From assembly GCF_030209175.1 (NCBI RefSeq), contig NZ_JARVSM010000001.1, forward strand, positions 1,550,001-1,614,000: 64,000 nucleotides of DNA, read 5' to 3'. Within the stretch, counting starts at the first letter, position 1; every line of letters begins with the position of its first letter. The position numbers were made by a program, and so were the translations under genes. The notes beneath the pieces are model-generated. The model saw nothing but the letters and a program-made list of their open reading frames with translations, searched no databases and was not told the DNA's origin. The stretch comes from Pseudomonas sp. efr-133-TYG-5. GTDB taxonomy: Bacteria; Pseudomonadota; Gammaproteobacteria; Pseudomonadales; Pseudomonadaceae. Of this stretch, positions 1 through 8,589 are shown one piece after another.

Positions 1-1
1 G

Positions 2-505
2 TCGCTGGGCAAGATCCTCGACCAGAAGATCGAGTTCGGCCCGGTCAAGGACGTGCTGCTGGCAATGACCTACGAATTCGGTGAGGGCGATGTCGAGTCC
101 TACCTGATCGGCCCGGGCTTCGACCTGGCGATCCCCGGCTTCGACTACTTCCAGCTGAACTTCTACCAGCGTCACACCGAAGGTGCGCGCGCCGGTGACA
201 ACGTCTGGCAGATCACCCCGGTCTGGTCCTACACCATCCCGGTCGGCAACTCGAACGTGCTGATCGACGGCTTCATGGACTGGGTCGTCGACAACGACGT
301 CAACAGCAAAGGCGAATACCACGCCAACCTGCACTTCAACCCGCAGATCAAGTACGACCTGGGCAAGGCGCTGAGCTTCGGCGAGAAGCAGCTGTACGTC
401 GGTGTCGAGTACGACTACTGGAAAGACAAGTACGGGATCGACGACACCCGTGCGTTCACCACCAATCAGAACGTGACCAGTTTCCTGGTGAAGTTCCACT
501 TCTGA
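2..505 (+). CDS. Tsx/OmpK-family outer membrane channel, C-terminal part
   Basis: Only the last 167 residues are in the window; the frame is open from base 2. The sequence alternates aromatic and polar residues as in outer-membrane beta-barrels (for example FDYFQLNFYQ and LYVGVEYDYW) and ends in FHF, a terminal Phe typical of BAM-recognised porins. The pattern matches the nucleoside-specific channel-forming Tsx/OmpK family, which forms 12-stranded pores in the outer membrane. The real start lies upstream, so the GTG at 53 should not be used as a start. The substrate cannot be inferred from this fragment. Downstream lies a REPIN and a converging patatin gene. Confidence 0.8.
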   Translation, partial: SLGKILDQKIEFGPVKDVLLAMTYEFGEGDVESYLIGPGFDLAIPGFDYFQLNFYQRHTEGARAGDNVWQITPVWSYTIPVGNSNVLIDGFMDWVVDNDVNSKGEYHANLHFNPQIKYDLGKALSFGEKQLYVGVEYDYWKDKYGIDDTRAFTTNQNVTSFLVKFHF

Positions 506-533
506 TTCTGGTCTGAGCGGCGTTTGAAAAGAC

Positions 534-627
534 GCCTTCGCGAGCAGGCTCGCTCCCACAGGGTCATGCGTGGTTCACAGCATTTGTGTACGCCAAAGAA
601 CCTGTGGGAGCTGGCTTGCCAGCGATT
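534..627. repeat. REPIN (inverted REP pair)
   Basis: Two inverted REP-like arms, one at 534-560 containing GCGAGCAGGCTCGC and one at 601-627 containing GGCTTGCCAGC, flank about 40 bases. It sits between two converging genes, the usual place for these elements in P. fluorescens genomes. Confidence 0.85.
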
Positions 628-642
628 GCTGCACCCCGAATC

Positions 643-1815
643 TCAGGCTGGAATCATGGCCTCGGTGATCCCGAGAAACCGGCATAGCGCCTCACGCTTG
701 GCCAACGCATCGCGCCGCCCCAGGTCGACCAGCTCGCTGCAATACCCCGCCTCGAACAGCAAGTAACTCAACACCCCCGCCCCACTGGTCTTGGTCGCCC
801 CCGGCCCGCGCAAAAACAGGCGCAAGGCTGCCGGCAATTCCTGGCGGTGCCGCGCGGCAATTTCATCGATCGGCTGGCTCGGCGAAATCACCAGCACCTC
901 GACCGGCGCCACCCCCAGAGCCCGGGTCGGCGTGCCCTCGGGCATCAAGTGACTGAACTGGTTCAGGCGCTCGAGCAGCTCGATGTCGCTCTCCAGGCTG
1001 TCAATGAAGGTGCTGTTGAGCATGTGCCCGCCGATCTGCGCCAGGGTCGGCTGCTGGCCGGTGTACGCACGCTGCAGCGGCTCCTGCGGATCGAACCCGC
1101 GCGGGTTGCCACTGACCCCCACCACCAGCACCCGGCTCGCACCCAGGTGCAGGGCCGGGCTGATCGGCGCCGACTGGCGCACCGCGCCATCGCCGAAATA
1201 CTCCTGGCCGATCTTCACCGGTGCGAACAGCAGCGGGATCGCCGAACTGGCGAGCAAATGCTCCACCGACAATTGCGTCGGCACGCCAATGCGTCGATGA
1301 CGCAGCCAGGCGTCGATACTGCCGCCGCCCTGGTAGAAGGTCACCGCCTGGCCCGACTCGTAGCCGAACGCAGTCACCGCCACCGCATGCAACTGCTTGC
1401 GCGCGATGGCTTCGGCGATGCCTGGCATGTGCAGTTTTTCATTGAGCAGTTCACGCAACGGCGAACTGTTGAGCAGCGCCACCGGCAACTGCCGGCCGAG
1501 CCCGAGCAGACTGTGGCTGACGAAGCGACTGGCCTGGTGGATCACCCCCGGCCAGTCGCTGCGCAGCACCCGATGGCTGCGAAAGCCCTGCCAGAACAGG
1601 GTCAGGCGCTCGATGGCGGCGCGAAAGTCAGTGGCGCCGCTGGCGAGGCTGACCGCGTTGATCGCCCCGGCCGAAGTGCCGACGATCACCGGAAACGGAT
1701 TGTCTGCACCCGGTGGCAGCAGTTCGGCAATCGCCGCCAGCACACCCACCTGATACGCCGCCCGGGCCCCGCCGCCGGAAAGAATCAAACCTGTGACCGG
1801 TTCAGCTGAGCTCAT
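643..1815 (-). CDS. patatin-like phospholipase family protein
   Basis: A 390-residue protein with all patatin hallmarks. The oxyanion hole GGGARAAYQ is near residue 14, the nucleophile elbow GTSAG near residue 46, and the catalytic-dyad Asp lies in a DGA motif near residue 210 (FGDGAVRQ). Patatin-type enzymes use a Ser-Asp dyad to hydrolyse acyl chains from lipids. No signal peptide is evident, so it is probably cytoplasmic or membrane-associated rather than a secreted ExoU-like toxin. The start is ATG at 1815. It ends close to the adjacent acyltransferase gene on the same strand, and both deal with lipid acyl chains, but an operon is not proven. Substrate unknown. Confidence 0.88.
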   Translation of the reverse strand: MSSAEPVTGLILSGGGARAAYQVGVLAAIAELLPPGADNPFPVIVGTSAGAINAVSLASGATDFRAAIERLTLFWQGFRSHRVLRSDWPGVIHQASRFVSHSLLGLGRQLPVALLNSSPLRELLNEKLHMPGIAEAIARKQLHAVAVTAFGYESGQAVTFYQGGGSIDAWLRHRRIGVPTQLSVEHLLASSAIPLLFAPVKIGQEYFGDGAVRQSAPISPALHLGASRVLVVGVSGNPRGFDPQEPLQRAYTGQQPTLAQIGGHMLNSTFIDSLESDIELLERLNQFSHLMPEGTPTRALGVAPVEVLVISPSQPIDEIAARHRQELPAALRLFLRGPGATKTSGAGVLSYLLFEAGYCSELVDLGRRDALAKREALCRFLGITEAMIPA

Positions 1816-1850
1816 CGCAACGCTCCATGGTGCTGGTGAAAAGGGCTCGA

Positions 1851-2783
1851 TCAGCCGCGCTTGGCGTACAGCTTCGGCTCACCCGGCGGACGGCTCTTGA
1901 AGCGCCGGTGGGCCCACAGGTATTGCTCGGGGCACTCGCGCAATACGCTCTCTACCCACTGGTTGATGCGGATGCAGTCGGCTTCTTCGGTTTCGCCGGG
2001 AAAATCTTCCAGCGGCGCATGGACCACCAGACGATAACCGCTGCCGTCGGCCAGGCGTTCCTGGGTGAACGGCACCACCAGCGCCTTGCCCAACCGGGCG
2101 AACTTGGTGGTGGCGGTGACGGTGGCCGCCTGAATGCCGAACAACGGCACGAAGATACTCTGCTTGGCGCCGTAGTCCTGATCCGGCGCGTACCAGATCG
2201 CCCGGCCGGAGCGCAGCAGCTTGAGCATGCCGCGCACGTCGTCACGCTCCACGGCCAGCGAATCGAGGTTGTGCCGCTCACGGCCGCGGCGCTGGACGAA
2301 ATCGAACAGCGGGTTCTTGTGCTCGCGGTACATGCCGTCGATGGTGTGCTGCTGGCCGAGCAGTGCCGCGCCGATTTCCAGGGTGGTGAAATGCACCGCC
2401 ATCAGAATCACGCCCTTGCCTTCGCGCTGAGCCTTCTGCAAGTGCTCGAGGCCTTCGACGTGGGCCAGTTTCGCCAGGCGCTGACGCGACCACCACCAGC
2501 TCATCGCCATCTCGAAGAAGGCGATGCCGGTGGAGGCGAAGTTCTCCTTGAGCAGGCGCTTGCGCTCGGCGGCGGATTTTTCCGGGAAGCACAACTCGAG
2601 ATTGCGCTTGGCGATGCGCCGCCGGTCGCCGGCGAAGCGATACATCAAGGCACCGAGAAAACGACCGATGGCCAGCAATGCCGGATACGGCAGCTGCACG
2701 ATCAGCCACAACAGCCCCAGGCCGCACCAGAGCGGCCAGAAGCGGGGAGAAAGAAAGGCTCTTCGAAAACGCGGGCGATCCAT
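1851..2783 (-). CDS. htrB: lipid A biosynthesis lauroyl acyltransferase (HtrB/LpxL family)
   Basis: A 310-residue inner-membrane acyltransferase that adds a secondary acyl chain to lipid A. An N-terminal membrane segment (about residues 12-35) precedes the acyltransferase domain. The catalytic HX4E motif is HFTTLE, followed by a GMYREHKNPLFD substrate-binding stretch and a late PGE-containing segment. The reading frame stays open far upstream through minC on the other strand. I chose ATG at 2783 because homology begins there (MDRPRFRRAF) and longer starts would run antisense through minC. It is divergent from minC, as in other pseudomonads, leaving about 117 bases for both promoters. Pseudomonas carries more than one htrB paralogue, so the acyl position it modifies is uncertain. 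Confidence 0.9.
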   Translation of the reverse strand: MDRPRFRRAFLSPRFWPLWCGLGLLWLIVQLPYPALLAIGRFLGALMYRFAGDRRRIAKRNLELCFPEKSAAERKRLLKENFASTGIAFFEMAMSWWWSRQRLAKLAHVEGLEHLQKAQREGKGVILMAVHFTTLEIGAALLGQQHTIDGMYREHKNPLFDFVQRRGRERHNLDSLAVERDDVRGMLKLLRSGRAIWYAPDQDYGAKQSIFVPLFGIQAATVTATTKFARLGKALVVPFTQERLADGSGYRLVVHAPLEDFPGETEEADCIRINQWVESVLRECPEQYLWAHRRFKSRPPGEPKLYAKRG

Positions 2784-2900
2784 TAAAGCTTCCGTAAATA
2801 CAGTGGCCGCGCATTCTACATCGTTCGACCCGGCTTGCGGCTGGCGGGCGTTCTCGTTATAAGTCTCGGCACTTTTAGTGACAAGCCGTTGTATGCCGAT

Positions 2901-3638
2901 ATGAGCCAAACCGAATCGCCAGACCAAGATCCCGTGTTCCAGCTGAAGGGCAGCATGCTCGCCATTACCGTGCTGGAACTGGCCCGCAACGACCTCGACG
3001 GCCTGGATCGGCAACTGGCCGCCAAAGTCGCCCAGGCGCCGAATTTTTTCAGCAATGCACCGCTGGTCCTGGCTCTGGACAAGCTGCCACCTGGAGAAGG
3101 CGCCGTCGACCTGCCCGGGCTGATGCGCGTGTGTCGCCAGCACGGCCTGCGCACCCTGGCGATCCGGGCCAGCCGCATCGAAGACATCGCCGCCGCGATT
3201 GCCATCGACATTCCGGTCCTGCCCCCGTCCGGCGCCCGTGAACGGCCGCTGGAAACCGCTGAACCCGTTGCCCCGAAGAAGCCGGAAAAACCGCCGGAGC
3301 CCACCGTCAAACCGACCCGCGTCATCACCACGCCAGTACGTGGTGGCCAACAGATATACGCCCAGGGTGGCGATCTGGTGGTGGTGTCTTCGGTCAGCCC
3401 GGGGGCGGAACTTCTCGCCGATGGCAACATCCATGTATACGGCCCGATGCGCGGTCGGGCGCTGGCCGGGGTCAAGGGCGACACCAAGGCACGGATTTTC
3501 TGTCAGCAATTGAGCGCTGAACTGATCTCCATCGCCGGCCACTACAAGGTTTCCGAGGACCTGCGTCGCGATCCGATGTGGGGCTCGGGCGTACAGGTCA
3601 GCCTGTCGGGCGACGTGTTGAACATCATTCGGCTTTAA
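2901..3638 (+). CDS. minC: septum site-determining protein MinC
   Basis: A 245-residue inhibitor of FtsZ ring assembly at the cell poles. The N-terminal domain (about 1-105) antagonises FtsZ. A Pro/Lys/Glu-rich linker (about 110-140) precedes the C-terminal beta-helical domain, which carries the conserved [10 protein letters not shown] and G(N)[14 protein letters not shown] stretches that bind MinD. The ATG at 2901 (MSQTESP) is preferred over upstream in-frame starts because it gives the expected length. It heads the minCDE cluster; a gap of about 170 bases separates it from minD, so minDE may have an extra promoter. Confidence 0.95.
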   Translation: MSQTESPDQDPVFQLKGSMLAITVLELARNDLDGLDRQLAAKVAQAPNFFSNAPLVLALDKLPPGEGAVDLPGLMRVCRQHGLRTLAIRASRIEDIAAAIAIDIPVLPPSGARERPLETAEPVAPKKPEKPPEPTVKPTRVITTPVRGGQQIYAQGGDLVVVSSVSPGAELLADGNIHVYGPMRGRALAGVKGDTKARIFCQQLSAELISIAGHYKVSEDLRRDPMWGSGVQVSLSGDVLNIIRL

Positions 3639-3807
3639 CGGATACTGCCGCATTTTCCAAGCATCTCTAAAACGTAGCGAAAACGGCTCAAACGAAGTAG
3701 GAAAAAGGCCAAAAGCCGAATTCCAGCCAAGGCTGTCCGACTGCAGTAGTTTTCAAGAGATGTTTTTCAGGGGCTAAAAAGTCCTTCTTCCTTAGGGGTG
3801 AAACACC

Positions 3808-4620
3808 TTGGCCAAGATTCTCGTGGTTACATCCGGCAAGGGTGGTGTGGGTAAGACCACCACCAGCGCCGCTATCGGTACCGGCCTCGCTCTGCGCGGC
3901 CACAAAACAGTGATCGTCGACTTCGACGTGGGCTTGCGTAACCTCGACCTGATCATGGGTTGCGAGCGTCGCGTCGTGTATGACTTCGTCAACGTGGTCA
4001 ACGGCGAAGCCAACCTGCAACAGGCCCTGATCAAAGACAAGCGCCTGGAAAACCTCTATGTACTGGCCGCCAGCCAGACCCGCGACAAAGACGCACTGAC
4101 CGTCGAAGGCGTGGAAAAAGTCCTGATGGAGCTCAAGGAACAATTCGAGTTCGTGGTCTGCGACTCCCCGGCGGGCATCGAGAAAGGCGCCCACCTGGCC
4201 ATGTACTTCGCCGACGAAGCGATTGTCGTGACCAACCCGGAAGTCTCCTCCGTCCGCGACTCCGACCGCATGCTCGGCCTGCTGGCGAGCAAATCGCGTC
4301 GCGCCGAACGTGGCGAAGATCCGATCAAGGAACACCTGCTGATCACCCGCTACCACCCGGAGCGCGTCTCGAAGGGCGAGATGCTCGGCGTCGAAGACGT
4401 CAAGGAAATCCTCTCGGTGACCCTGCTCGGCGTGATCCCGGAATCCCAGGCGGTGCTCAAGGCATCCAACCAGGGCGTGCCGGTGATCCTCGACGACCAG
4501 AGCGACGCGGGCCAGGCCTACAGCGATACCGTCGACCGCCTGCTGGGCAAAGACAAAGCACACCGGTTCCTCGATGTCGAGAAGAAGGGATTCTTCGAGC
4601 GCCTGTTTGGAGGTAGGTAA
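3808..4620 (+). CDS. minD: septum site-determining ATPase MinD
   Basis: A 270-residue ATPase that recruits MinC to the membrane and oscillates with MinE. The deviant Walker A GKGGVGKT occupies about residues 10-17, and the C-terminus ends in an amphipathic membrane-targeting helix ([11 protein letters not shown]). The start is TTG at 3808, supported by an upstream AGGGGTG ribosome-binding site and by the family N-terminus [10 protein letters not shown]. The stop overlaps the minE start (TAATG), so the two are translationally coupled. Confidence 0.97.
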   Translation: MAKILVVTSGKGGVGKTTTSAAIGTGLALRGHKTVIVDFDVGLRNLDLIMGCERRVVYDFVNVVNGEANLQQALIKDKRLENLYVLAASQTRDKDALTVEGVEKVLMELKEQFEFVVCDSPAGIEKGAHLAMYFADEAIVVTNPEVSSVRDSDRMLGLLASKSRRAERGEDPIKEHLLITRYHPERVSKGEMLGVEDVKEILSVTLLGVIPESQAVLKASNQGVPVILDDQSDAGQAYSDTVDRLLGKDKAHRFLDVEKKGFFERLFGGR

Positions 4621-4874
4621 TGAACCTTTTTGACTTCTTTCGTGCCAACAAAAAGCCAAGTACCGCCTCGGTAGCGAAAGAGCGTCTACAGATCATCGTG
4701 GCGCATGAGCGCGGCCAGCGCAGCACGCCGGATTACCTGCCAGCCTTGCAGAAGGAACTGGTGGATGTGATCCGCAAGTACGTCAACATCGGTAACGATG
4801 ACGTGCACGTGGCGCTGGAAAGCCAGGGCAGTTGCTCGATTCTGGAACTCAACATCACCCTGCCCGATCGCTGA
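4620..4874 (+). CDS. minE: cell division topological specificity factor MinE
   Basis: An 84-residue protein that stimulates the MinD ATPase and excludes MinC from mid-cell. The N-terminal membrane-targeting segment (MNLFDFF), the anti-MinCD helix ([12 protein letters not shown], about residues 21-32) and the C-terminal dimerisation domain (DVIRKYV..., ending LNITLPDR) are all present at the usual length. ATG at 4620 overlaps the minD stop and GGAGGTAGG is the ribosome-binding site. It is followed by a short REP-like hairpin and then rluA. Confidence 0.97.
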   Translation: MNLFDFFRANKKPSTASVAKERLQIIVAHERGQRSTPDYLPALQKELVDVIRKYVNIGNDDVHVALESQGSCSILELNITLPDR

Positions 4875-4914
4875 GTCGATCCGGCAGTCGCTACGGCGGC
4901 TCAGGCTGTTGATG

Positions 4915-4962
4915 CTCGTGCAGGAGTTGCCTTCGGCAGCTCCCGCAGGGGTTATCGGCAGC
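4915..4962. repeat. REP-like hairpin between minE and rluA
   Basis: GGAGTTGCC and GGCAGCTCC form a stem with a 3-base loop (allowing G-U pairing). The surrounding sequence resembles the abundant GCAGGAGCTGCC palindromes of fluorescent pseudomonads. It could act as a transcript 3'-end stabiliser for minCDE; no T-tract follows. Confidence 0.55.
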
Positions 4963-5000
4963 CTTGAGCCGCCGTTGGCATTTGTTACGAGGCTGTTTTA

Positions 5001-5636
5001 ATGCCGTTGTCCAACATCCGCATCATCCATCAGGACGCCGCCGTACTGGTGGTGGACAAACCGACCCTGCTGCTCTCGGTGCCCGGTCGCGCCGATGACA
5101 ACAAGGACTGCCTGATCACCCGCTTGCAGGAGAACGGCTACCCGGAAGCGCGCATCGTCCATCGACTGGACTGGGAAACGTCCGGCATCATTCTGCTGGC
5201 CCGCGACGCCGATACCCACCGCGAACTGTCGCGGCAGTTTCACGACCGTGAAACCGAAAAGGCCTACACCGCGCTGTGCTGGGGTCAGCCGGAACTCGAC
5301 AGCGGCAGCATCGACCTGCCCCTGCGCTACGACCCGCCGACCAAGCCGCGGCACGTCGTCGATCACGAATTCGGCAAGCACGCCCTGACCTTCTGGCGCG
5401 TGCTGGAGCGCTGCGCTGACTGGTGCCGCGTCGAACTGACGCCGATCACCGGCCGCTCGCACCAGTTGCGCGTACACATGCTGTCCATCGGTCACCCGCT
5501 GCTCGGTGACGGGCTCTATGCCCATCCGCAGGCGCTCGCGGCCTGGCCGCGCCTGTGCCTGCACGCGAGCATGCTCAGCTTCACCCATCCGCAGTCCGGC
5601 GAGCGTTTGCGTTTCGAATGCCCGGCCCCGTTTTAA
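5001..5636 (+). CDS. rluA: RluA-family pseudouridine synthase
   Basis: A 211-residue pseudouridine synthase, the length of RluA, which has no S4 domain. The catalytic motif HRLDWETSG (Asp in RLD) lies near residues 54-62, and the conserved GRSHQLRVH stretch near 154-162. RluA modifies U746 of 23S rRNA and U32 of several tRNAs; this dual specificity is known for E. coli RluA and inferred here. The position directly after minE is conserved in pseudomonads. Confidence 0.9.
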   Translation: MPLSNIRIIHQDAAVLVVDKPTLLLSVPGRADDNKDCLITRLQENGYPEARIVHRLDWETSGIILLARDADTHRELSRQFHDRETEKAYTALCWGQPELDSGSIDLPLRYDPPTKPRHVVDHEFGKHALTFWRVLERCADWCRVELTPITGRSHQLRVHMLSIGHPLLGDGLYAHPQALAAWPRLCLHASMLSFTHPQSGERLRFECPAPF

Positions 5637-5683
5637 GCACTGCCTGACCGGCAGCTGCCTGCTTTAGAAGGATTTTGTTCCGG

Positions 5684-6784
5684 ATGAGTTGTATTGATTC
5701 CCTGGCAACCCCCCTCAAGAAAACCCGTCATCAACTGCTCTACCTGATATATGGCAACCAGGATGTCTACCGCCGCGAGGCCAAGTTCAGCATCCTAACC
5801 GCCCTGTCGCAGGCCAAGACCGGCAAGCTGCCGGCGATCCGCATCCTCACCGACCGTCCGCAGGACTACGCCGGCTGGCCCGTCGACACCGTGCTGCTCG
5901 ACGAGCCGACGCTGACCCGCTGGCAAGGGCAGAACGGCTACCACCATCGGCGCAAGGCCTGCGCGATCGCCGCCGGCCTGCAATTGGCCGAGAAAACCCT
6001 GTTCGTCGACACCGACACCTTGTTCACCAGCGACCCGAACAGCCTGTTCAGGTCCATCACTGACGAACAGGCGGTGATGGATCGCTTCGAATACGACTGG
6101 AAGGATGTCTACGAGCGCCCGGACTATCTGAAGCTCGCACGCGACCTGCGCGCCCACGGCGTCACCCCGGACAACGGTTTCAAGCTGTACAACAGCGGAC
6201 TGTGCGGCATCACCGACCGCGACGGCGAGTTGCTGGCAGAGTCGATCCGCCTGATCGACGAATGGACCCTCGGCGGTTTCGAGATTCACACCATCGAACA
6301 GATCGCCCTGTCGTTCGCCATGCGCCGGCGCCCGGTGGTCGAAGCGCGCAAGCACGTCTATCACTATTTCGCCGAGAAGCGCTTCTTCCACGCGATGCAG
6401 GGATTTTTCTTCTCCCAGCACGGCGAGCAGTTCAGCCAGCGGCTGGTCGACCTGTGCCAGGACGTACCGCGGGTCAAACCGTTCCCGTCCGCCTGGCAGC
6501 GCCTGAAGATCAAATGGAAGCTGCGCCACCAGAGCGGCGCCCTGCGCAAGGTCGGTCGCGACCTGTTGTACGGCAGCGCTGCGCCGGAGCATCCGTACTA
6601 CAGCGCCTGTCGCCATGAATGGTGGGAATGTGCCTCGCGCGAGATCCTGCGCTGGGACGAAAGCCGGCAGAAAAAACTCCTGGAACAGCAGCGCTGGCCA
6701 CAGCAACTGCCGCGTCCGGACAAGCCGGAAGACGAAAGGCTGATCATGAACTACCTGAAAAAACGCGTGAACGCCGCTCGTTGA
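5684..6784 (+). CDS. putative glycosyltransferase-like protein (GT-A-like fold)
   Basis: A 366-residue protein. Its N-terminal half reads like a nucleotide-sugar transferase: an opening beta strand (HQLLYLIYGNQDVYRREAKF), a strand ending in the metal-binding DxD motif (LFVDTDTLF, near residue 108), and a later YNSGLCGI stretch as in GT8/GT-A enzymes. The C-terminal half is basic and rich in Arg, Lys and Trp and is not recognised. I chose ATG at 5684, 11 bases after AGAAGGA, rather than TTG at 5675. Donor, acceptor and pathway are unknown; no polysaccharide genes are nearby. Confidence 0.6.
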   Translation: MSCIDSLATPLKKTRHQLLYLIYGNQDVYRREAKFSILTALSQAKTGKLPAIRILTDRPQDYAGWPVDTVLLDEPTLTRWQGQNGYHHRRKACAIAAGLQLAEKTLFVDTDTLFTSDPNSLFRSITDEQAVMDRFEYDWKDVYERPDYLKLARDLRAHGVTPDNGFKLYNSGLCGITDRDGELLAESIRLIDEWTLGGFEIHTIEQIALSFAMRRRPVVEARKHVYHYFAEKRFFHAMQGFFFSQHGEQFSQRLVDLCQDVPRVKPFPSAWQRLKIKWKLRHQSGALRKVGRDLLYGSAAPEHPYYSACRHEWWECASREILRWDESRQKKLLEQQRWPQQLPRPDKPEDERLIMNYLKKRVNAAR

Positions 6785-6860
6785 AACGCGCGCTGCATGT
6801 CATGCCCCAAGCATCAGGCCGATGCGTTAAACTCCCGCCCATTGCTGTCTGGAGCTTCTT

Positions 6861-8150
6861 ATGCGCGAAGAGTTGAACCAAGGCCTGATCGACTTCCTCA
6901 AGGCCTCCCCTACCCCGTTCCACGCCACCGCCAGCCTCGTTCAGCGTCTGGAGGCCGCCGGTTATGTGCGCCTCGACGAGCGCGAGACATGGAACGTCGA
7001 AGCCAACGGTCGTTACTACGTCACCCGTAACGATTCCTCGATCGTCGCGATCAAAATGGGCCGTCATTCGCCGCTGCACGACGGCATTCGCCTGGTCGGT
7101 GCGCACACCGACAGCCCGTGCCTGCGGGTCAAGCCGCAACCGGAACTGCAACGCCAGGGCTTCTGGCAACTGGGTGTCGAAGTCTACGGCGGCGCGCTGC
7201 TGGCGCCGTGGTTCGACCGCGACCTGTCGCTGGCCGGGCGCGTCACCTTCCGGCGCGACGGCAAGGTCGAGAGCCAGTTGATCGACTTCAAGGCACCGAT
7301 CGCGATCATTCCCAATCTGGCCATTCACCTCAACCGCGAAGCCAACCAGGGCTGGGCGATCAACGCGCAGACCGAACTGCCGCCGATCCTCGCGCAATTC
7401 GCCGGTGACGAGCGCGTGGATTTCCGCGCGGTGCTGACCGATCAACTGGCTCGCGAACACGGCCTCAACGCCGACGTGGTGCTGGATTACGAGCTGAGCT
7501 TCTACGACACGCAAAGCGCCGCGGTGATCGGCCTGCATGGCGATTTCATTGCCGGTGCGCGCCTCGACAACCTGCTGTCGTGCTACGCCGGCCTGCAGGC
7601 CCTGCTGACGGCCGAAACCGACGAAACCTGCGTGCTGGTGTGCAACGACCACGAAGAAGTCGGCTCCTGCTCGGCCTGCGGTGCCGACGGTCCGATGCTC
7701 GAGCAGACCCTGCGCCGCCTGCTGCCCGAAGGTGACGAGTTCGTGCGCACCATCCAGAAATCCCTGCTGGTGTCGGCGGACAACGCCCACGGCGTGCATC
7801 CCAACTACGCCGAGAAGCACGACGGCAACCACGGCCCGAAACTCAACGCCGGCCCGGTGATCAAGGTCAACAGCAACCAGCGCTACGCCACCAACAGTGA
7901 AACCGCCGGGTTCTTCCGTCACCTGTGCATGGCCGAAGAAGTGCCGGTGCAGAGCTTCGTGGTGCGCAGCGACATGGGTTGCGGCTCGACCATCGGCCCG
8001 ATCACCGCCAGCCACCTGGGCGTGCGCACGGTCGACATCGGCCTGCCGACCTTCGCCATGCACTCGATCCGCGAGCTGTGCGGCAGCCATGACCTCAAGC
8101 ACCTGGTCAAGGTGCTGAGCGCGTTCTACGCCTCCCGCGAGTTGCCCTGA
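6861..8150 (+). CDS. apeB: M18 family aminopeptidase
   Basis: A 429-residue cytosolic metallo-aminopeptidase. Motifs in order: [13 protein letters not shown] with the first metal-binding His, the bridging Asp in [21 protein letters not shown] with the catalytic and metal-binding Glu residues, the long [17 protein letters not shown] insertion, and a C-terminal zinc-binding His in [11 protein letters not shown]. Length and motifs match the ApeB family (probable M18 aminopeptidase 2), which removes N-terminal residues, often acidic ones, from peptides. It lies about 75 bases after the previous gene and is followed by a REPIN. Confidence 0.93.
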   Translation: MREELNQGLIDFLKASPTPFHATASLVQRLEAAGYVRLDERETWNVEANGRYYVTRNDSSIVAIKMGRHSPLHDGIRLVGAHTDSPCLRVKPQPELQRQGFWQLGVEVYGGALLAPWFDRDLSLAGRVTFRRDGKVESQLIDFKAPIAIIPNLAIHLNREANQGWAINAQTELPPILAQFAGDERVDFRAVLTDQLAREHGLNADVVLDYELSFYDTQSAAVIGLHGDFIAGARLDNLLSCYAGLQALLTAETDETCVLVCNDHEEVGSCSACGADGPMLEQTLRRLLPEGDEFVRTIQKSLLVSADNAHGVHPNYAEKHDGNHGPKLNAGPVIKVNSNQRYATNSETAGFFRHLCMAEEVPVQSFVVRSDMGCGSTIGPITASHLGVRTVDIGLPTFAMHSIRELCGSHDLKHLVKVLSAFYASRELP

Positions 8151-8152
8151 AA

Positions 8153-8222
8153 GCTTCGCGAGCAGGCTCGCTACCGCTTTGGAATGCATTCCGAAGTGGC
8201 AGCGAGCCTGCGCGCGAAAGCG
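8153..8222. repeat. REPIN (inverted REP pair)
   Basis: Arms CTTCGCGAGCAGGCTCGCT and AGCGAGCCTGCGCGCGAAAG are inverted around about 25 bases, immediately after apeB. It probably protects or ends the apeB transcript. Confidence 0.8.
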
Positions 8223-8337
8223 CCAGTCCAGAGCGCACATATTTCATCTCTGGGCTGACTCGATTCTGATACACATCAGAACGTCTCAAGCAAAACAGAC
8301 CTAGACTTACATCATTCATTTCGACAAGGCAGTCTCC

Positions 8338-8514
8338 ATGATCTCGATGTCTTCGTTCCACGCCATGCTCATTCCGATCCTGACCGGGATGATTCTGCTG
8401 GCCATCGGCTTCAACTTCCGCGACAAGAACGCCGGTGTCTTCGCCATGTGGATCGGCATGCTGATGATCCTCGCCACCGTGGTCTACAAGATCCTCGCCA
8501 AACTCAACGAATAA
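8338..8514 (+). CDS. small membrane protein, 58 aa, unknown function
   Basis: A short gene between apeB and the mechanosensitive channel. The ATG at 8338 follows ACAAGGCAG, a reasonable ribosome-binding site. The product has two hydrophobic segments (roughly residues 9-23 and 32-52) separated by the polar hinge NFRDKNAG, and ends KILAKLNE. This is a clean two-helix hairpin with the cytoplasmic-looking charge pattern of small inner-membrane proteins. Codon use is GC-rich at third positions like its neighbours. I recognise no family. Its own promoter probably lies in 8240-8330. Confidence 0.7.
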   Translation: MISMSSFHAMLIPILTGMILLAIGFNFRDKNAGVFAMWIGMLMILATVVYKILAKLNE

Positions 8515-8589
8515 TCCGCGCCCGGCTCGCATTGAACCGGGCGGGCTCGTACACTCGTTCGATCCGCCCCTTGCGAGGTTGTCCGCCTA

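Noticed and set aside
2784..3653. upstream extension of the htrB frame through minC
   Set aside because: It would run antisense through minC and add about 290 residues not found in lipid A acyltransferases.
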